Shown here one piece after another: positions 34,713-44,272 of a stretch of 58,811 nucleotides of DNA. The DNA comes from Ignavibacteria bacterium. GTDB taxonomy: Bacteria; Bacteroidota; Ignavibacteria; Ignavibacteriales; Ignavibacteriaceae. Location of the stretch: positions 1 to 58,811 of the forward strand of contig JAUXVN010000152.1 in assembly GCA_030684555.1 (NCBI GenBank), read 5' to 3'. Within the stretch, counting starts at the first letter, position 1, and each line of letters opens with the position of its first letter. The translations under genes and the position numbers were made by a program. The notes below the pieces were generated by a model. That model made no database searches. It was given only the letters and a program-made list of their open reading frames with translations, and was not told where the DNA came from.

Positions 34713-37700
34713 ATGAAAAATAGTTTTCTTCTAACTACTCTCGCACTCTTAGTTGTCAGTAGTTTTATGTACGGTCAAATCGATTTAGTTACAGGTAGTA
34801 GCGGTGATTCGAAACCCAACGAAAAAATTTGGTCGAAGATGAACATTGATAAAAATTTACAACAGGGGATACAAGTTGATTATACTTATCAACCAGTACC
34901 TCAAATTTATCAAAAGCATAAATTATTTGGTTCTGAAGCGATTGTCTCCCCAAACTTTAGACCATTACCGACAACATCATCAACACAATCTGAAATGAGT
35001 ATTGATATTCACCCATTAAACATGAATATTGTGTTTGGCTCGGCAAATACTACCTCATGGCCTGTATCAGGACTTTATGGGACCGGCGGGTATTATACTA
35101 CAAATGGAAGCCAATCATGGAGTGGATTTGATATTCCGCCGTTTGGATCAAATTCCGGTGACCCCGCATCTGTGATTGGTACAAATGGTTATTTCTATCT
35201 GGGCTTTATTGATGGACTTTCGAATGATGGTGGACAAGGAGTTGCTGTTTCTACAAATTATGGTGTAAATTGGAATAGATATGTAGTTGCTCCGGCACCT
35301 TCAGGTTTTAATGATTTATTAGATAAAAATCATCTGTGGGTTGATAAACAAGTTGGAAGCCCGTATGAGAATCGAGTTTATGCGGCTTATACAGCTTTTA
35401 TTGCTTCAAGTGCAAACAATAATAAAATTGAGTTCAGATATTCTTCAAATAATGGAGTTAACTGGAGTAGTGCAGCAAATATTAGCACTGGAACAGCTTC
35501 AGGAAGTCATGATCAAGGAGTAAATATTGCAACAGGACCGAACGGAGAAGTATATGCAGCCTGGGCTGTTTATGATCAATTCTCTACAGGTACTTTTGGT
35601 GAAGATGCAATGGGTTTTAATATTTCCACAAATGGTGGACAAACATGGGGAACTGCAAAGAGAGTTTACGCAGCTCCAAATTTTGGTGTTAGAACAAATC
35701 CAAATTCACCCAACCCTGTTAGGTTAGCGTCATTTCCTTCAATGGCGGTTGACCGTTCTAATGGTGCACGACAAGGAACTATCTATATGAGTTGGCCACA
35801 AATTGGAGTTACTCCAGCCGGTTCTGATATGGATATTGTATTAATTAAATCGACCAATAACGGAGTAACATGGACATCACCTGTTCGTGTAAATGATGAT
35901 GCACTCAATAATGGTAAACGCCAATATTTTAATTGGATGACTGTTGATGCAGCTACAGGTCATGTTTACCTTGTTTTTTATGATCAAAGAAATACATCTT
36001 CTGATTCAGCAGAAGTTTACATGGCAAGGTCAATTGATGGAGGCGTAACTTTTGAAAATTTTAAAGTAAGTGATGCAAGATTTAAACCTAAACCTATCGC
36101 TGGTTTAGCGGGCGGTTATCATGGTGATTACATTGGTATTACAGCATTAAATAATACAGTTTATCCTTTTTGGACTGATGATAGAACCGGTAATTATCAA
36201 GGTTGGGCAGCAAAAGTTACTTTCGGTCCAAATATTATTCACACTCCATTAGGAAATACTGAAAACTTGAATGGTCCTTATAAAGTTACTGCTAAGTTCA
36301 ACACAAATTTACCTTTAGTTAATTCAAGTATCAAAGTATTTTGGGGAAGAGGAACATCTGGTCAAATTACCGATTCATTATTAATGACTCCTGTGACGTC
36401 AGACTCGTTTTATGCAAACATTCCCGGTAATGGAAACATTGCTACTTATAATTATTATATTTCAGGTACTGATGAAACCGGTGGAAATAGTAAATTCCCT
36501 CCCGGAGCCCCATCCGAATATATCTCTTTTACCGCAAGCCCGGATGAGACATTACCCGTAGTTACTCACACTTCACTTCCAAATCAGTATCGTGAAACCT
36601 GGCCAGCGCTTGTCAATGCTGTTGTAACAGACAATATCGGTGTTGATACTGTAAAAGTTTTATATAAATTGAATTATAATGGTTTAGAAAATTCATTTCT
36701 GCTAAGTAATACTTCGGGTTCTACTTATAGTGGTTTATTCAATAATGATACAACCTCAATTCAATTAGGCGATACTCTTTATTATAAAATTGTTGCCAGA
36801 GATGCATCGATAGTTGGAAATTATGGTTATAGTCCACTTTCAGGTTATCATAGTTTTATATTTATTCCGGATACAGAATTTCCTGTTGTTACTCATATAC
36901 CTTTGAATAATCAATCACGATTACGCTGGCCTGCACTTGTAAAATCTACTGTAACGGATAATATGGGAGTTCGAAGTGTTGTTGCAGAATATTCTGTTAA
37001 TAATGGTTCATTAACCGGTTCTTTCCCGTTATCACTGCAAGGTAATAATATTTATCAAGGTTTCTTCAACTTAGATACTACTCAGATTTTTGTAGGTGAT
37101 ACAATAAAGTATAGAGTAAAAGCGGTTGATAATTCAACTTCAAATAATACTACATATAGTCCGGCATCAGGGTACAATTCATTTGCAGTAATTAGTACGC
37201 TTGGTATTGTTTTAGTTGTTGATGATGATGTTACTCTTGAGTTTAGAACCTCATTGGATAAAGCGGGTGCCCCGGATCTGTTGACTCCACTTGGTGTTTC
37301 AGCAGATATTTTTACAAATACACTTAATGCTGCCGGATATATTGCAGAAAAGGTTTCGTTCGCGAATTTTGATACTAATTCCATTCAATCATACGATGTA
37401 TTAGTTTTATCTGCTGGAGTAAAAACTACCTCCATATTTAATAATGCAGCTAAGAGAGCCGCAATTGTCAGTTTTGCAAAAGCAGGTGGCAGAACAATTG
37501 TTGAAGGGGGAGAAGTTGGATATGTTTACCGTCAAAACGCTGAAGTTGATAAGCAGTTCAGATGGCATACACTTTTTGACAGCACATGGGTAAGTGATGC
37601 AACAACGGGTACTTTGAAAAAAAGAATTGTTGGTCACGAAATTTTTACTACACCATATGCTATTCCCGATAATGTTGCTTTGACAGGCACTGGTTATGGC

Positions 37701-38495
37701 ATTCGAGATGTTATGAGAATTATGCCTAACAGAAATGGAATTTTCAAATTAGGTAGTTGGTCAAGTTATCCTGATACTGCAGGTATTTTTGCATATTCAC
37801 CAACAAATGATCCATACAATATTACAAATATGCATCTTACCTTTTCAATCGGTAGTATTACAAATTCAACTATTGCGTCTAATCTTGTTGAAAATGTGTT
37901 AAGGTTGATTATGTCAAGCGGCAATATCATTCCTGTTGAATTAACCTCATTTGATGTGGTTGTAAACGGAAATTCAGTTTCGTTAGAATGGAAAACTGCT
38001 ACTGAAACAAATAATTCCGGATTTATTGTTGAAAGAAGAAATGTTTTAGATAAAAATGAATTTCAGTCAAGAGGTTTTATTGAAGGAAAAGGAACATCTT
38101 TACAAACTCAAATTTATAAGTTTAATGATACAGGTTTGGAAGAAGGGAAATACGTATATCGACTTAAACAAACTGATTTTGATGGGACATTCAGTTATTC
38201 AAAAGAAGTTGAAGTTGATATCTCAACTCCTTTAACTTTTGAATTGTCACAAAATTATCCGAACCCTTTTAATCCGTCAACATTAATTAAATTCTCGATT
38301 CCAACTGAAGGTATGGTAAATTTATCAATCTATAATTTACTTGGAGAAAAAGTCTCCACCTTAATTAATGAAGTTAGAAAAGCCGGAAATTATGAATTTA
38401 ATTTTTCTGCATCAGGGTTTGCATCTGGACTTTATTTCTATAGATTGGAATCAGGTAATAACATAAGTATTAAAAAAATGTTATTGCTTAAATAA
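34713..38495 (+). CDS. Large multidomain T9SS-secreted surface protein
   Basis: A 1260-residue exported protein. Signal peptide residues 1-21 precede a BNR-like propeller of about 60-510 (STNNGVTWTSP and SIDGGVTFEN boxes). Next comes an FN3-like linker and two tandem about 100-residue modules, each with LP..QYRETWPALVNA/QSRLRWPALVKS and a VTDN[IM]GV motif (near 620-830). A Rossmann-like flavodoxin/GATase-fold segment follows (GIVLVVDDD to GGRTIVEGGEVGYV, near 830-935). The C-terminus has the SLEWKTATETNNSGF module and a T9SS sorting domain (NYPNPFNPSTLIKFSIP). It is the third gene of the secreted trio, with its own SD. The substrate or ligand is unknown. Confidence 0.82.
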   Translation: MKNSFLLTTLALLVVSSFMYGQIDLVTGSSGDSKPNEKIWSKMNIDKNLQQGIQVDYTYQPVPQIYQKHKLFGSEAIVSPNFRPLPTTSSTQSEMSIDIHPLNMNIVFGSANTTSWPVSGLYGTGGYYTTNGSQSWSGFDIPPFGSNSGDPASVIGTNGYFYLGFIDGLSNDGGQGVAVSTNYGVNWNRYVVAPAPSGFNDLLDKNHLWVDKQVGSPYENRVYAAYTAFIASSANNNKIEFRYSSNNGVNWSSAANISTGTASGSHDQGVNIATGPNGEVYAAWAVYDQFSTGTFGEDAMGFNISTNGGQTWGTAKRVYAAPNFGVRTNPNSPNPVRLASFPSMAVDRSNGARQGTIYMSWPQIGVTPAGSDMDIVLIKSTNNGVTWTSPVRVNDDALNNGKRQYFNWMTVDAATGHVYLVFYDQRNTSSDSAEVYMARSIDGGVTFENFKVSDARFKPKPIAGLAGGYHGDYIGITALNNTVYPFWTDDRTGNYQGWAAKVTFGPNIIHTPLGNTENLNGPYKVTAKFNTNLPLVNSSIKVFWGRGTSGQITDSLLMTPVTSDSFYANIPGNGNIATYNYYISGTDETGGNSKFPPGAPSEYISFTASPDETLPVVTHTSLPNQYRETWPALVNAVVTDNIGVDTVKVLYKLNYNGLENSFLLSNTSGSTYSGLFNNDTTSIQLGDTLYYKIVARDASIVGNYGYSPLSGYHSFIFIPDTEFPVVTHIPLNNQSRLRWPALVKSTVTDNMGVRSVVAEYSVNNGSLTGSFPLSLQGNNIYQGFFNLDTTQIFVGDTIKYRVKAVDNSTSNNTTYSPASGYNSFAVISTLGIVLVVDDDVTLEFRTSLDKAGAPDLLTPLGVSADIFTNTLNAAGYIAEKVSFANFDTNSIQSYDVLVLSAGVKTTSIFNNAAKRAAIVSFAKAGGRTIVEGGEVGYVYRQNAEVDKQFRWHTLFDSTWVSDATTGTLKKRIVGHEIFTTPYAIPDNVALTGTGYGIRDVMRIMPNRNGIFKLGSWSSYPDTAGIFAYSPTNDPYNITNMHLTFSIGSITNSTIASNLVENVLRLIMSSGNIIPVELTSFDVVVNGNSVSLEWKTATETNNSGFIVERRNVLDKNEFQSRGFIEGKGTSLQTQIYKFNDTGLEEGKYVYRLKQTDFDGTFSYSKEVEVDISTPLTFELSQNYPNPFNPSTLIKFSIPTEGMVNLSIYNLLGEKVSTLINEVRKAGNYEFNFSASGFASGLYFYRLESGNNISIKKMLLLK

Positions 38496-38544
38496 ATCTT
38501 TAAATAGATTTTCTTGAATTAGAAACTATGTTTCGTACTTAGTG

Positions 38545-38574
38545 AAAAGTGGAGTCAATAGACTCCACTTTTTT
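38545..38574 (+). terminator. Intrinsic terminator of the secreted-propeller operon
   Basis: A perfect 12-bp stem AAAAGTGGAGTC / GACTCCACTTTT with a 4-nt AATA loop and a T-run to 38574. Confidence 0.92.
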
Positions 38575-38702
38575 ATTTTTACTTGTTCTCCATTTTGAAT
38601 TAAAAATAACCGATCTGAAATTAACCTACCGATTTTTATTTCAAAATAGTTTAATAGTACCTATCTTAAAAAATATTATTCTAATTTTTTATACGAGAAA
38701 CA

Positions 38703-40031
38703 ATGAAGAATGAAGCAAGCAAAACACCAATAGAAAAAATTACATTTCCAATTCAAGAATTCCTTCACAAAGAAGCTTCGGGAGGAATTTTACTGATTAT
38801 TGCAACAGTTGTTGCTTTAATTTGGGCTAATTCAGCATTTGCTGATTCCTACAATAATTTATGGCATACTTATCTAACATTGGAATTAGGAAACTTTGCT
38901 TTAAAATATTCACTTCATCATTGGATTAATGATGGATTGATGGTCATTTTCTTTTTTGTCGTTGGATTAGAAATCAAAAGAGAATTATTAGTTGGCGAAC
39001 TTTCATCTGTTAAAAAAGCATCGTTACCCATTGCTGCAGCTTTGGGTGGAATGATTTTACCTGCACTTTTTTATGTTCTGTTTAATAGCGGTGGTGAAGG
39101 TGCGGCAGGATGGGGAATCCCGATGGCTACCGATATTGCGTTTGTTGTCGGTATTCTTGCACTTCTTGGTAAGCGAGTTCCATTAGCTTTAAAAATATTT
39201 GTTCTTGCATTAGCTATTGTAGATGATATTGGAGCAGTTATGGTAATAGCGATATTCTATACTGCTGATATTTCTTTGGCGAGTCTTGCTTTCGCCGGTG
39301 GAATTCTAGTGCTTTTAGTCATCATGAACAAAATGGGTTTTCGAAATATTTTAGTTTATTCCATTGTTGGTATTTTCTTATGGTTAGCATTTCTAAAATC
39401 GGGAGTACATGCAACCGTTGCCGGTGTTTTATTGGCGTTTACAATTCCATCTTCTTCAAGAATAAATACGAAAAAATTCTCCAATGAAACTGGTGAACTG
39501 ATCAAAAAGTTTAATGACTCAGGGGAACATGGCGCAAATGTTTTAACCAATGAAACAAGATTGTACGCAATCCATAAAATTGAAATGAACTGTGAAAAAT
39601 TGTTAACTCCATTGCAAAGATTTGAACATGGTTTACATCCATGGGTTTCTTTTTTGATAATGCCTCTATTTGCTTTAGCAAACGCTGGTGTTTCTATTGG
39701 ATCAGGATTGGCTTCTGCAATTACACATCCAATTAGCCTTGGAATTATTGTTGGGCTATTTGTAGGGAAACAATTAGGGATTTTTGCTTTTTCATATCTT
39801 GCAATCAAATTTGGTTTAGCATCAAAACCGGATGGGGTTAGCTGGAAGAAGATTTATGCTGCCTCGATTTTAGCTGGTATCGGATTTACAATGTCGCTAT
39901 TCATAGCAAATCTCGCCTTAGGTACAGAAGAATTATTGAATATCTCTAAAGTTGGAGTTTTATCCGGATCAATTCTTTCAGGCATTGTTGGATTTATAAT
40001 CCTAAAAATAAGTCTAAACAAAGTTGAATGA
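38703..40031 (+). CDS. nhaA: Na+/H+ antiporter NhaA
   Basis: A 442-residue inner-membrane antiporter with 11-12 TM helices. It has LHHWINDGLMVIFFFVVGLEIKRE (near 79-102), GIPMATDIAFVVGIL (near 145-159), and the essential paired Asp motif LAIVDDIGAVMVIAIFYT (near 175-192). LPLQRFEHGLHPWVSFLIMPLFALANAGV (near 301-329, with LTP in place of LPL at the start) follows. It exports Na+ in exchange for H+ at alkaline pH. A central loop of about 50 residues (near 250-290) is a little longer than in E. coli NhaA (388 residues). It stands alone between two stem-loops. Confidence 0.95.
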   Translation: MKNEASKTPIEKITFPIQEFLHKEASGGILLIIATVVALIWANSAFADSYNNLWHTYLTLELGNFALKYSLHHWINDGLMVIFFFVVGLEIKRELLVGELSSVKKASLPIAAALGGMILPALFYVLFNSGGEGAAGWGIPMATDIAFVVGILALLGKRVPLALKIFVLALAIVDDIGAVMVIAIFYTADISLASLAFAGGILVLLVIMNKMGFRNILVYSIVGIFLWLAFLKSGVHATVAGVLLAFTIPSSSRINTKKFSNETGELIKKFNDSGEHGANVLTNETRLYAIHKIEMNCEKLLTPLQRFEHGLHPWVSFLIMPLFALANAGVSIGSGLASAITHPISLGIIVGLFVGKQLGIFAFSYLAIKFGLASKPDGVSWKKIYAASILAGIGFTMSLFIANLALGTEELLNISKVGVLSGSILSGIVGFIILKISLNKVE

Positions 40032-40082
40032 TTAAAATATTATTCTAACCAAATAGTCTTAAAACAATTAAAATTTAATTAA

Positions 40083-40123
40083 AAGAGGAGAATTTCTCAG
40101 CTTAAAGATGAAATTCTCCTCTT
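40083..40123. terminator. Hairpin after nhaA
   Basis: A perfect 13-bp inverted repeat AAGAGGAGAATTT / AAATTCTCCTCTT with a 15-nt loop. There is no T-run directly after it on either strand, so termination is likely but imperfectly supported. Confidence 0.55.
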
Positions 40124-40162
40124 CACTTCAAAAAACCTTTTCTTAATAAATCTCAAATTCCG

Positions 40163-40170
40163 TATATTTG
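40163..40170 (+). promoter_or_regulatory. TAnnTTTG promoter box of the helicase gene
   Basis: TATATTTG exactly matches the Bacteroidota -7 element. The predicted start near 40176 gives a leader of about 19 nt containing the SD AAAGG before the ATG at 40195. The -33 element is weak (TTTC-like). Confidence 0.42.
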
Positions 40171-40194
40171 CATTCTTAAAAAACGAAAGGTTTT

Positions 40195-42378
40195 ATGCTA
40201 AGTTTAAAATCACTCAATCCTGAACAGAAAAAAGCTGTTGAGTTTGATGGTGCCCCATCTATTATTATTGCCGGTGCCGGTTCCGGTAAGACGAGAGTAT
40301 TAACCTACAAAATTGCTTATCTGATTGAACAGGGATATAACCCCGGCGAAATTCTGGCTTTAACTTTTACCAATAAAGCCGCCAAAGAGATGAAAGAGAG
40401 AATAAAAAAACTCATCGGTGTGAAAGCACAAGAATTGTGGATGGGTACTTTTCATTCGACTTTTGCCAAAATATTAAGAATAGAAGCAAAAAGTATTAAT
40501 TACGATAATAATTTTTCTATTTATGATGCAGAAGATTCACTTGCACTTGTAAATAGTGCGATGACGGGTTTAAATATTTCATCTGATACAGTAAATGCTA
40601 ATTCAGTTCGTCACAGAATAAGTTATTTGAAAAATCATATGATTTTTCCAAAAGAGTTTAAAGAGAGAATGATGGCTTCATTTCTCGACGAAAAAATTGC
40701 TGAGATTTATGAAGAATATCAGTTTCGAATAACAGAAAATAATGCGATGGATTTTGAAGATCTTCTTTTAAAACCAATCGAATTATTCGAAAATAATCCT
40801 AAAATTCTCCAAAAGTATAAAAAGAAATTTAGTTATTTATTAGTTGATGAATTTCAGGATACTAATAAAGCCCAGTATGAATTACTTAAACTACTCGCCA
40901 CTAAAGATGGTAAAATTTGTGTTGTTGGTGATGATGCCCAAAGTATTTATAGCTGGCGCGGTGCTGAAATAACAAATATGCTCAACTTCGAGAAAGATTT
41001 TCGAAAAGTTAAAGTATTTCGTCTTGAACAAAATTACAGATCAACAAAGAATATTCTTGCAGCGGCAGATTCTATTATAAAAAATAATAGAGATCAACTT
41101 GAAAAAACGTTATGGACTTCAAATGAAGAAGGCGAGCCGCTTTCTCTCTTAAAATGCTCAGATGAAAAAGATGAAGCATATCAAATTGCAAAATTCATAA
41201 AAGAAGAAATTCACGAAAATAAATTATCGATGAAGGATTTTGCAATTCTTTATCGCACTAACGCACAATCACGCGCTCTTGAAGATATTTTCAGGAGGGA
41301 GAAAATTCCGTATGTGATTATTGGTGGTATTGAGTTTTATAAACGTAAAGAAGTGAAAGATATTGTCGCATATTTAAGAGTTATTACAAATCAGCAAGAT
41401 GAAGAGAGTTTATTGCGAATAATGAATTTCCCTCAACGTGGGATAGGTTCAACAACAATTGGCAGAATGATAGGATTTGCCCGCAAACATGGAATAACAC
41501 TCTTCGACACTATGTCAAGAGTTTTTGAAGTTATTGATATTAAAGAACGAATTCAAAAAAATGTAAAAGGTTTTAAGATACTGTTAGATAAATATATCGG
41601 ATTAAGAACAAAACTTTCGGCAAGCGAATTAACGCGCTCTTTAATTGATGAACTAGGGTTAATCAGAATGTTTCGTGAGGAAAATAATCCTGAGTCATTA
41701 AACCGGCTTCAAAATATAGAAGAATTACTCTCTGCTATAACAGACTATTCAAAAGAAAAACCTGAAGCTAAACTTGAAGATTATCTGCAGGAAGTTGCAT
41801 TAATTAATGATCTTGATCTTGCAAAAGATGATACCAATCTTGTCACCATGATGACGATTCATGCGGCTAAAGGTTTGGAATTCCCGGTAGTATTTATGTC
41901 CGGTTGTGAAGAAGATATTTTCCCTCTTTCCACAAAATTCAGTAGTGATGCAAGCGTTGAAGAAGAGAGACGACTTTTTTATGTAGCTATGACACGAGCA
42001 CAGAAAAAAGTTTACATCTCCCACGCACGTTCGCGTTATAGATTTGGTGAGGTCGCTTATCAGAATCGTTCACGATTTATTGATGAACTTGATGCAAAAA
42101 CTCTTAGTGAAATGAATGGAAATGCAGGTCGTAAGGCAAACAGAAAATCAAAAAAGGAAATTTATTACGAATATTTTGAAAATTTGGATTACGAAGATTT
42201 TACCCAGGAAAACCGCTCACTGAAAATCGGCAGCCGGGTTATGCATGACAAATTCGGAATGGGTAAGGTTATTCAACTTATTGGTGCCGGTGAAAATCAA
42301 AAAGCAACAGTTTCTTTCGAAGGAAATAATGTAAAACAGTTAATGTTGAAGTTTGCAAAGTTGAAAGTGTTAAATTAA
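40195..42378 (+). CDS. pcrA: ATP-dependent DNA helicase PcrA/UvrD
   Basis: A 727-residue superfamily 1A 3'-5' helicase. Motif Q LNPEQKKAVEFDGAPSIIIAGAGSGKT (near 7-33, includes Walker A), motif Ia ALTFTNKAAKEMKERI, motif II LLVDEFQDTNKAQYELL (near 219-235), motif III VVGDDAQSIYSWRGAE, motif IV FRLEQNYRST, motif V MTIHAAKGLEFPVVFM and motif VI RRLFYVAMTRAQKK are all present. A C-terminal SH3-like tail (VMHDKFGMGKVIQL) is typical of PcrA, and binds RNA polymerase in other species. It acts in excision repair and in removing protein roadblocks. It is 5 nt upstream of the secreted glycoside hydrolase. Confidence 0.95.
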   Translation: MLSLKSLNPEQKKAVEFDGAPSIIIAGAGSGKTRVLTYKIAYLIEQGYNPGEILALTFTNKAAKEMKERIKKLIGVKAQELWMGTFHSTFAKILRIEAKSINYDNNFSIYDAEDSLALVNSAMTGLNISSDTVNANSVRHRISYLKNHMIFPKEFKERMMASFLDEKIAEIYEEYQFRITENNAMDFEDLLLKPIELFENNPKILQKYKKKFSYLLVDEFQDTNKAQYELLKLLATKDGKICVVGDDAQSIYSWRGAEITNMLNFEKDFRKVKVFRLEQNYRSTKNILAAADSIIKNNRDQLEKTLWTSNEEGEPLSLLKCSDEKDEAYQIAKFIKEEIHENKLSMKDFAILYRTNAQSRALEDIFRREKIPYVIIGGIEFYKRKEVKDIVAYLRVITNQQDEESLLRIMNFPQRGIGSTTIGRMIGFARKHGITLFDTMSRVFEVIDIKERIQKNVKGFKILLDKYIGLRTKLSASELTRSLIDELGLIRMFREENNPESLNRLQNIEELLSAITDYSKEKPEAKLEDYLQEVALINDLDLAKDDTNLVTMMTIHAAKGLEFPVVFMSGCEEDIFPLSTKFSSDASVEEERRLFYVAMTRAQKKVYISHARSRYRFGEVAYQNRSRFIDELDAKTLSEMNGNAGRKANRKSKKEIYYEYFENLDYEDFTQENRSLKIGSRVMHDKFGMGKVIQLIGAGENQKATVSFEGNNVKQLMLKFAKLKVLN

Positions 42379-42383
42379 TTCTA

Positions 42384-44246
42384 ATGAAAAGAATTTTAAT
42401 TTTAATATTTTTAATGTCAGTTCATTTAATTGGACAGGAATTAAGAGGAACATGGATTGCAAGAAATTCTCTTAACAATAAAGAAACACTCGCTGCTGCA
42501 ATGGATTCACTCGCAGCAAATAATTTTAATGTCGTTTATATTAATGCCTGGAGCCGTGGTTATCCGCTTTGGCAAAGTGAAGTTTTTAAGAGTTATACGG
42601 GTGTATCGATTGATCCAATTTTTGGTAAAAGGGATATTCTCGCTGAAGCTATTGCAGAAGGACATAAACGAGGACTTCACGTTGAAGCGTGGTTCGAATA
42701 TGGATTTGTTGGTGGCTGGACAGGAAATCAACCGGTAGGAGGCAAAGGTCCAATATTTAATGCAAAACCCGATTGGGTTGCTAAGAAAATTGATGGGACA
42801 GAAATGGACAACAGTAATTTTTACTGGATGATTCATACTCATAAAGACGTTCAAGATTTTTTAATTGCATTAACAACTGAAGTTAGCCGCAATTATGATA
42901 TTGATGGAATTGAGTTAGATCGAATAAGATACTCAAGTTTATTGTACGGTTATGATTCCTATACAGATAGTTTGTATCGATTGGAAAATAATGGTAATCC
43001 GCCGCCTCAACAATATAACGATACATCATGGATACGTTGGAGAGCCAATAAATTAAATGATTTTATGGAAAGAACTTATGATTCTATAAAAGCAGTTAAT
43101 TCGCACGTAAATGTTTCAAATGCGCCAAGTTTGTATTCATCATCTTCATATACCGCTTATAATGATTATTGTCAAGATTGGGTTTGGTGGGTAAACAATA
43201 ATAAAGTTGATAATGTGCAAGTACAATCTTATGTGGGATCGTCTTCATCCTTTCAAGCAATATTAAATTATTTAGGGACATTAATTCCAGATAAAAGCAA
43301 AGTTTTTCCTGCGTTTGCTCTAAAACCAAATGGGAATCCTATATCAAATTCTGAAGTAATTAATTTTATAACAACAACGCGTACCAGAGGTTACAATGGA
43401 AATTCTATTTGGTATTTCACCGATTTGGCGACTTATTTTTCAGATTTAAAATCCACTGTGTATGCGCAAAAAACTCACCCACCTTACACAATAGCGGAGT
43501 GGAGAGAGTTTTATAAAATCCTTCCCTTTTCAGATACGACTAATGCAATAAGAACAGGGAATTGGATAAAGAGTACAATTTTTGGATTTGATGGAGCATC
43601 GTATTACACAAATAATCAACTTCCTTCTAAAGTAGAGTATTACCTTGATGTTCCTGCAGAAGGTTATTATGAAGTTTACGCATTTAATGTTGTAGCGTCG
43701 AATCGAAATGATTCAGCTATTTATAAAGTGTTTGATAAAAATGGAATTGAGCATCAAGTTTTAGTAAATCAAACAATCTCTGATTATAGACGTTGGATAA
43801 AATTAGGTGATTACCTTCTTTCAAAAGGAAGAAATAAAGTTATATCAATTTCAAATGAAAATCTTGCATCATCTAAAAATCTAAGTGCAGATGCAATAAT
43901 GATTTCACTCAATAGAAGACTTTCACCTGATGTTGTTTTGAGTAACAAAGAGGAGAGCAGTCTTCAAATAAAAAAAAAAGATAATTCCGAATTTGGATTA
44001 AAAAGTTACCCGAATCCTTTTAATAATAGTACAAAAATCCATTTTACAATTTTTGATTTGGAACCGATTCAAATAAGGATATATAACACGATTGGTCAAC
44101 AAGTGTTCACCGAAATTTTCAACCCAACAAACTTGGGTGAGCAGTCTTTTAGTTTAGAAAAATTTTCAGTCTCAGGCGGAGTTTATTTTTTTGAAGTAGT
44201 TCAAAAACAGAACCGGGAGACCTTAAAAATAGTAATGATAAAATAA
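42384..44246 (+). CDS. T9SS-secreted family 10-like glycoside hydrolase with golvesin-like domain
   Basis: A 620-residue exported protein. After a signal peptide (MKRILILIFLMSVHLIG) comes a TIM-barrel of the glycosylhydrolase-like 10 (GHL10/DUF187) family: ELRGTWIARNSL (near 19-30), NFNVVYINAWSRGYPLW, GLHVEAWFEYGF, and DIDGIELDRIRY (near 172-183) with conserved acids. A carbohydrate/golvesin-C-terminal-like beta module (YYLDVPAEGYYEVYAF to KGRNKVISISN, near 415-500) and a T9SS sorting domain (SYPNPFNNSTKIHF near 535) follow. It probably acts on peptidoglycan- or polysaccharide-like glycans outside the cell. The exact bond is unknown. Confidence 0.85.
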   Translation: MKRILILIFLMSVHLIGQELRGTWIARNSLNNKETLAAAMDSLAANNFNVVYINAWSRGYPLWQSEVFKSYTGVSIDPIFGKRDILAEAIAEGHKRGLHVEAWFEYGFVGGWTGNQPVGGKGPIFNAKPDWVAKKIDGTEMDNSNFYWMIHTHKDVQDFLIALTTEVSRNYDIDGIELDRIRYSSLLYGYDSYTDSLYRLENNGNPPPQQYNDTSWIRWRANKLNDFMERTYDSIKAVNSHVNVSNAPSLYSSSSYTAYNDYCQDWVWWVNNNKVDNVQVQSYVGSSSSFQAILNYLGTLIPDKSKVFPAFALKPNGNPISNSEVINFITTTRTRGYNGNSIWYFTDLATYFSDLKSTVYAQKTHPPYTIAEWREFYKILPFSDTTNAIRTGNWIKSTIFGFDGASYYTNNQLPSKVEYYLDVPAEGYYEVYAFNVVASNRNDSAIYKVFDKNGIEHQVLVNQTISDYRRWIKLGDYLLSKGRNKVISISNENLASSKNLSADAIMISLNRRLSPDVVLSNKEESSLQIKKKDNSEFGLKSYPNPFNNSTKIHFTIFDLEPIQIRIYNTIGQQVFTEIFNPTNLGEQSFSLEKFSVSGGVYFFEVVQKQNRETLKIVMIK

Positions 44247-44272
44247 AAAGAATAATTTGTGGAGAGTCAAGA

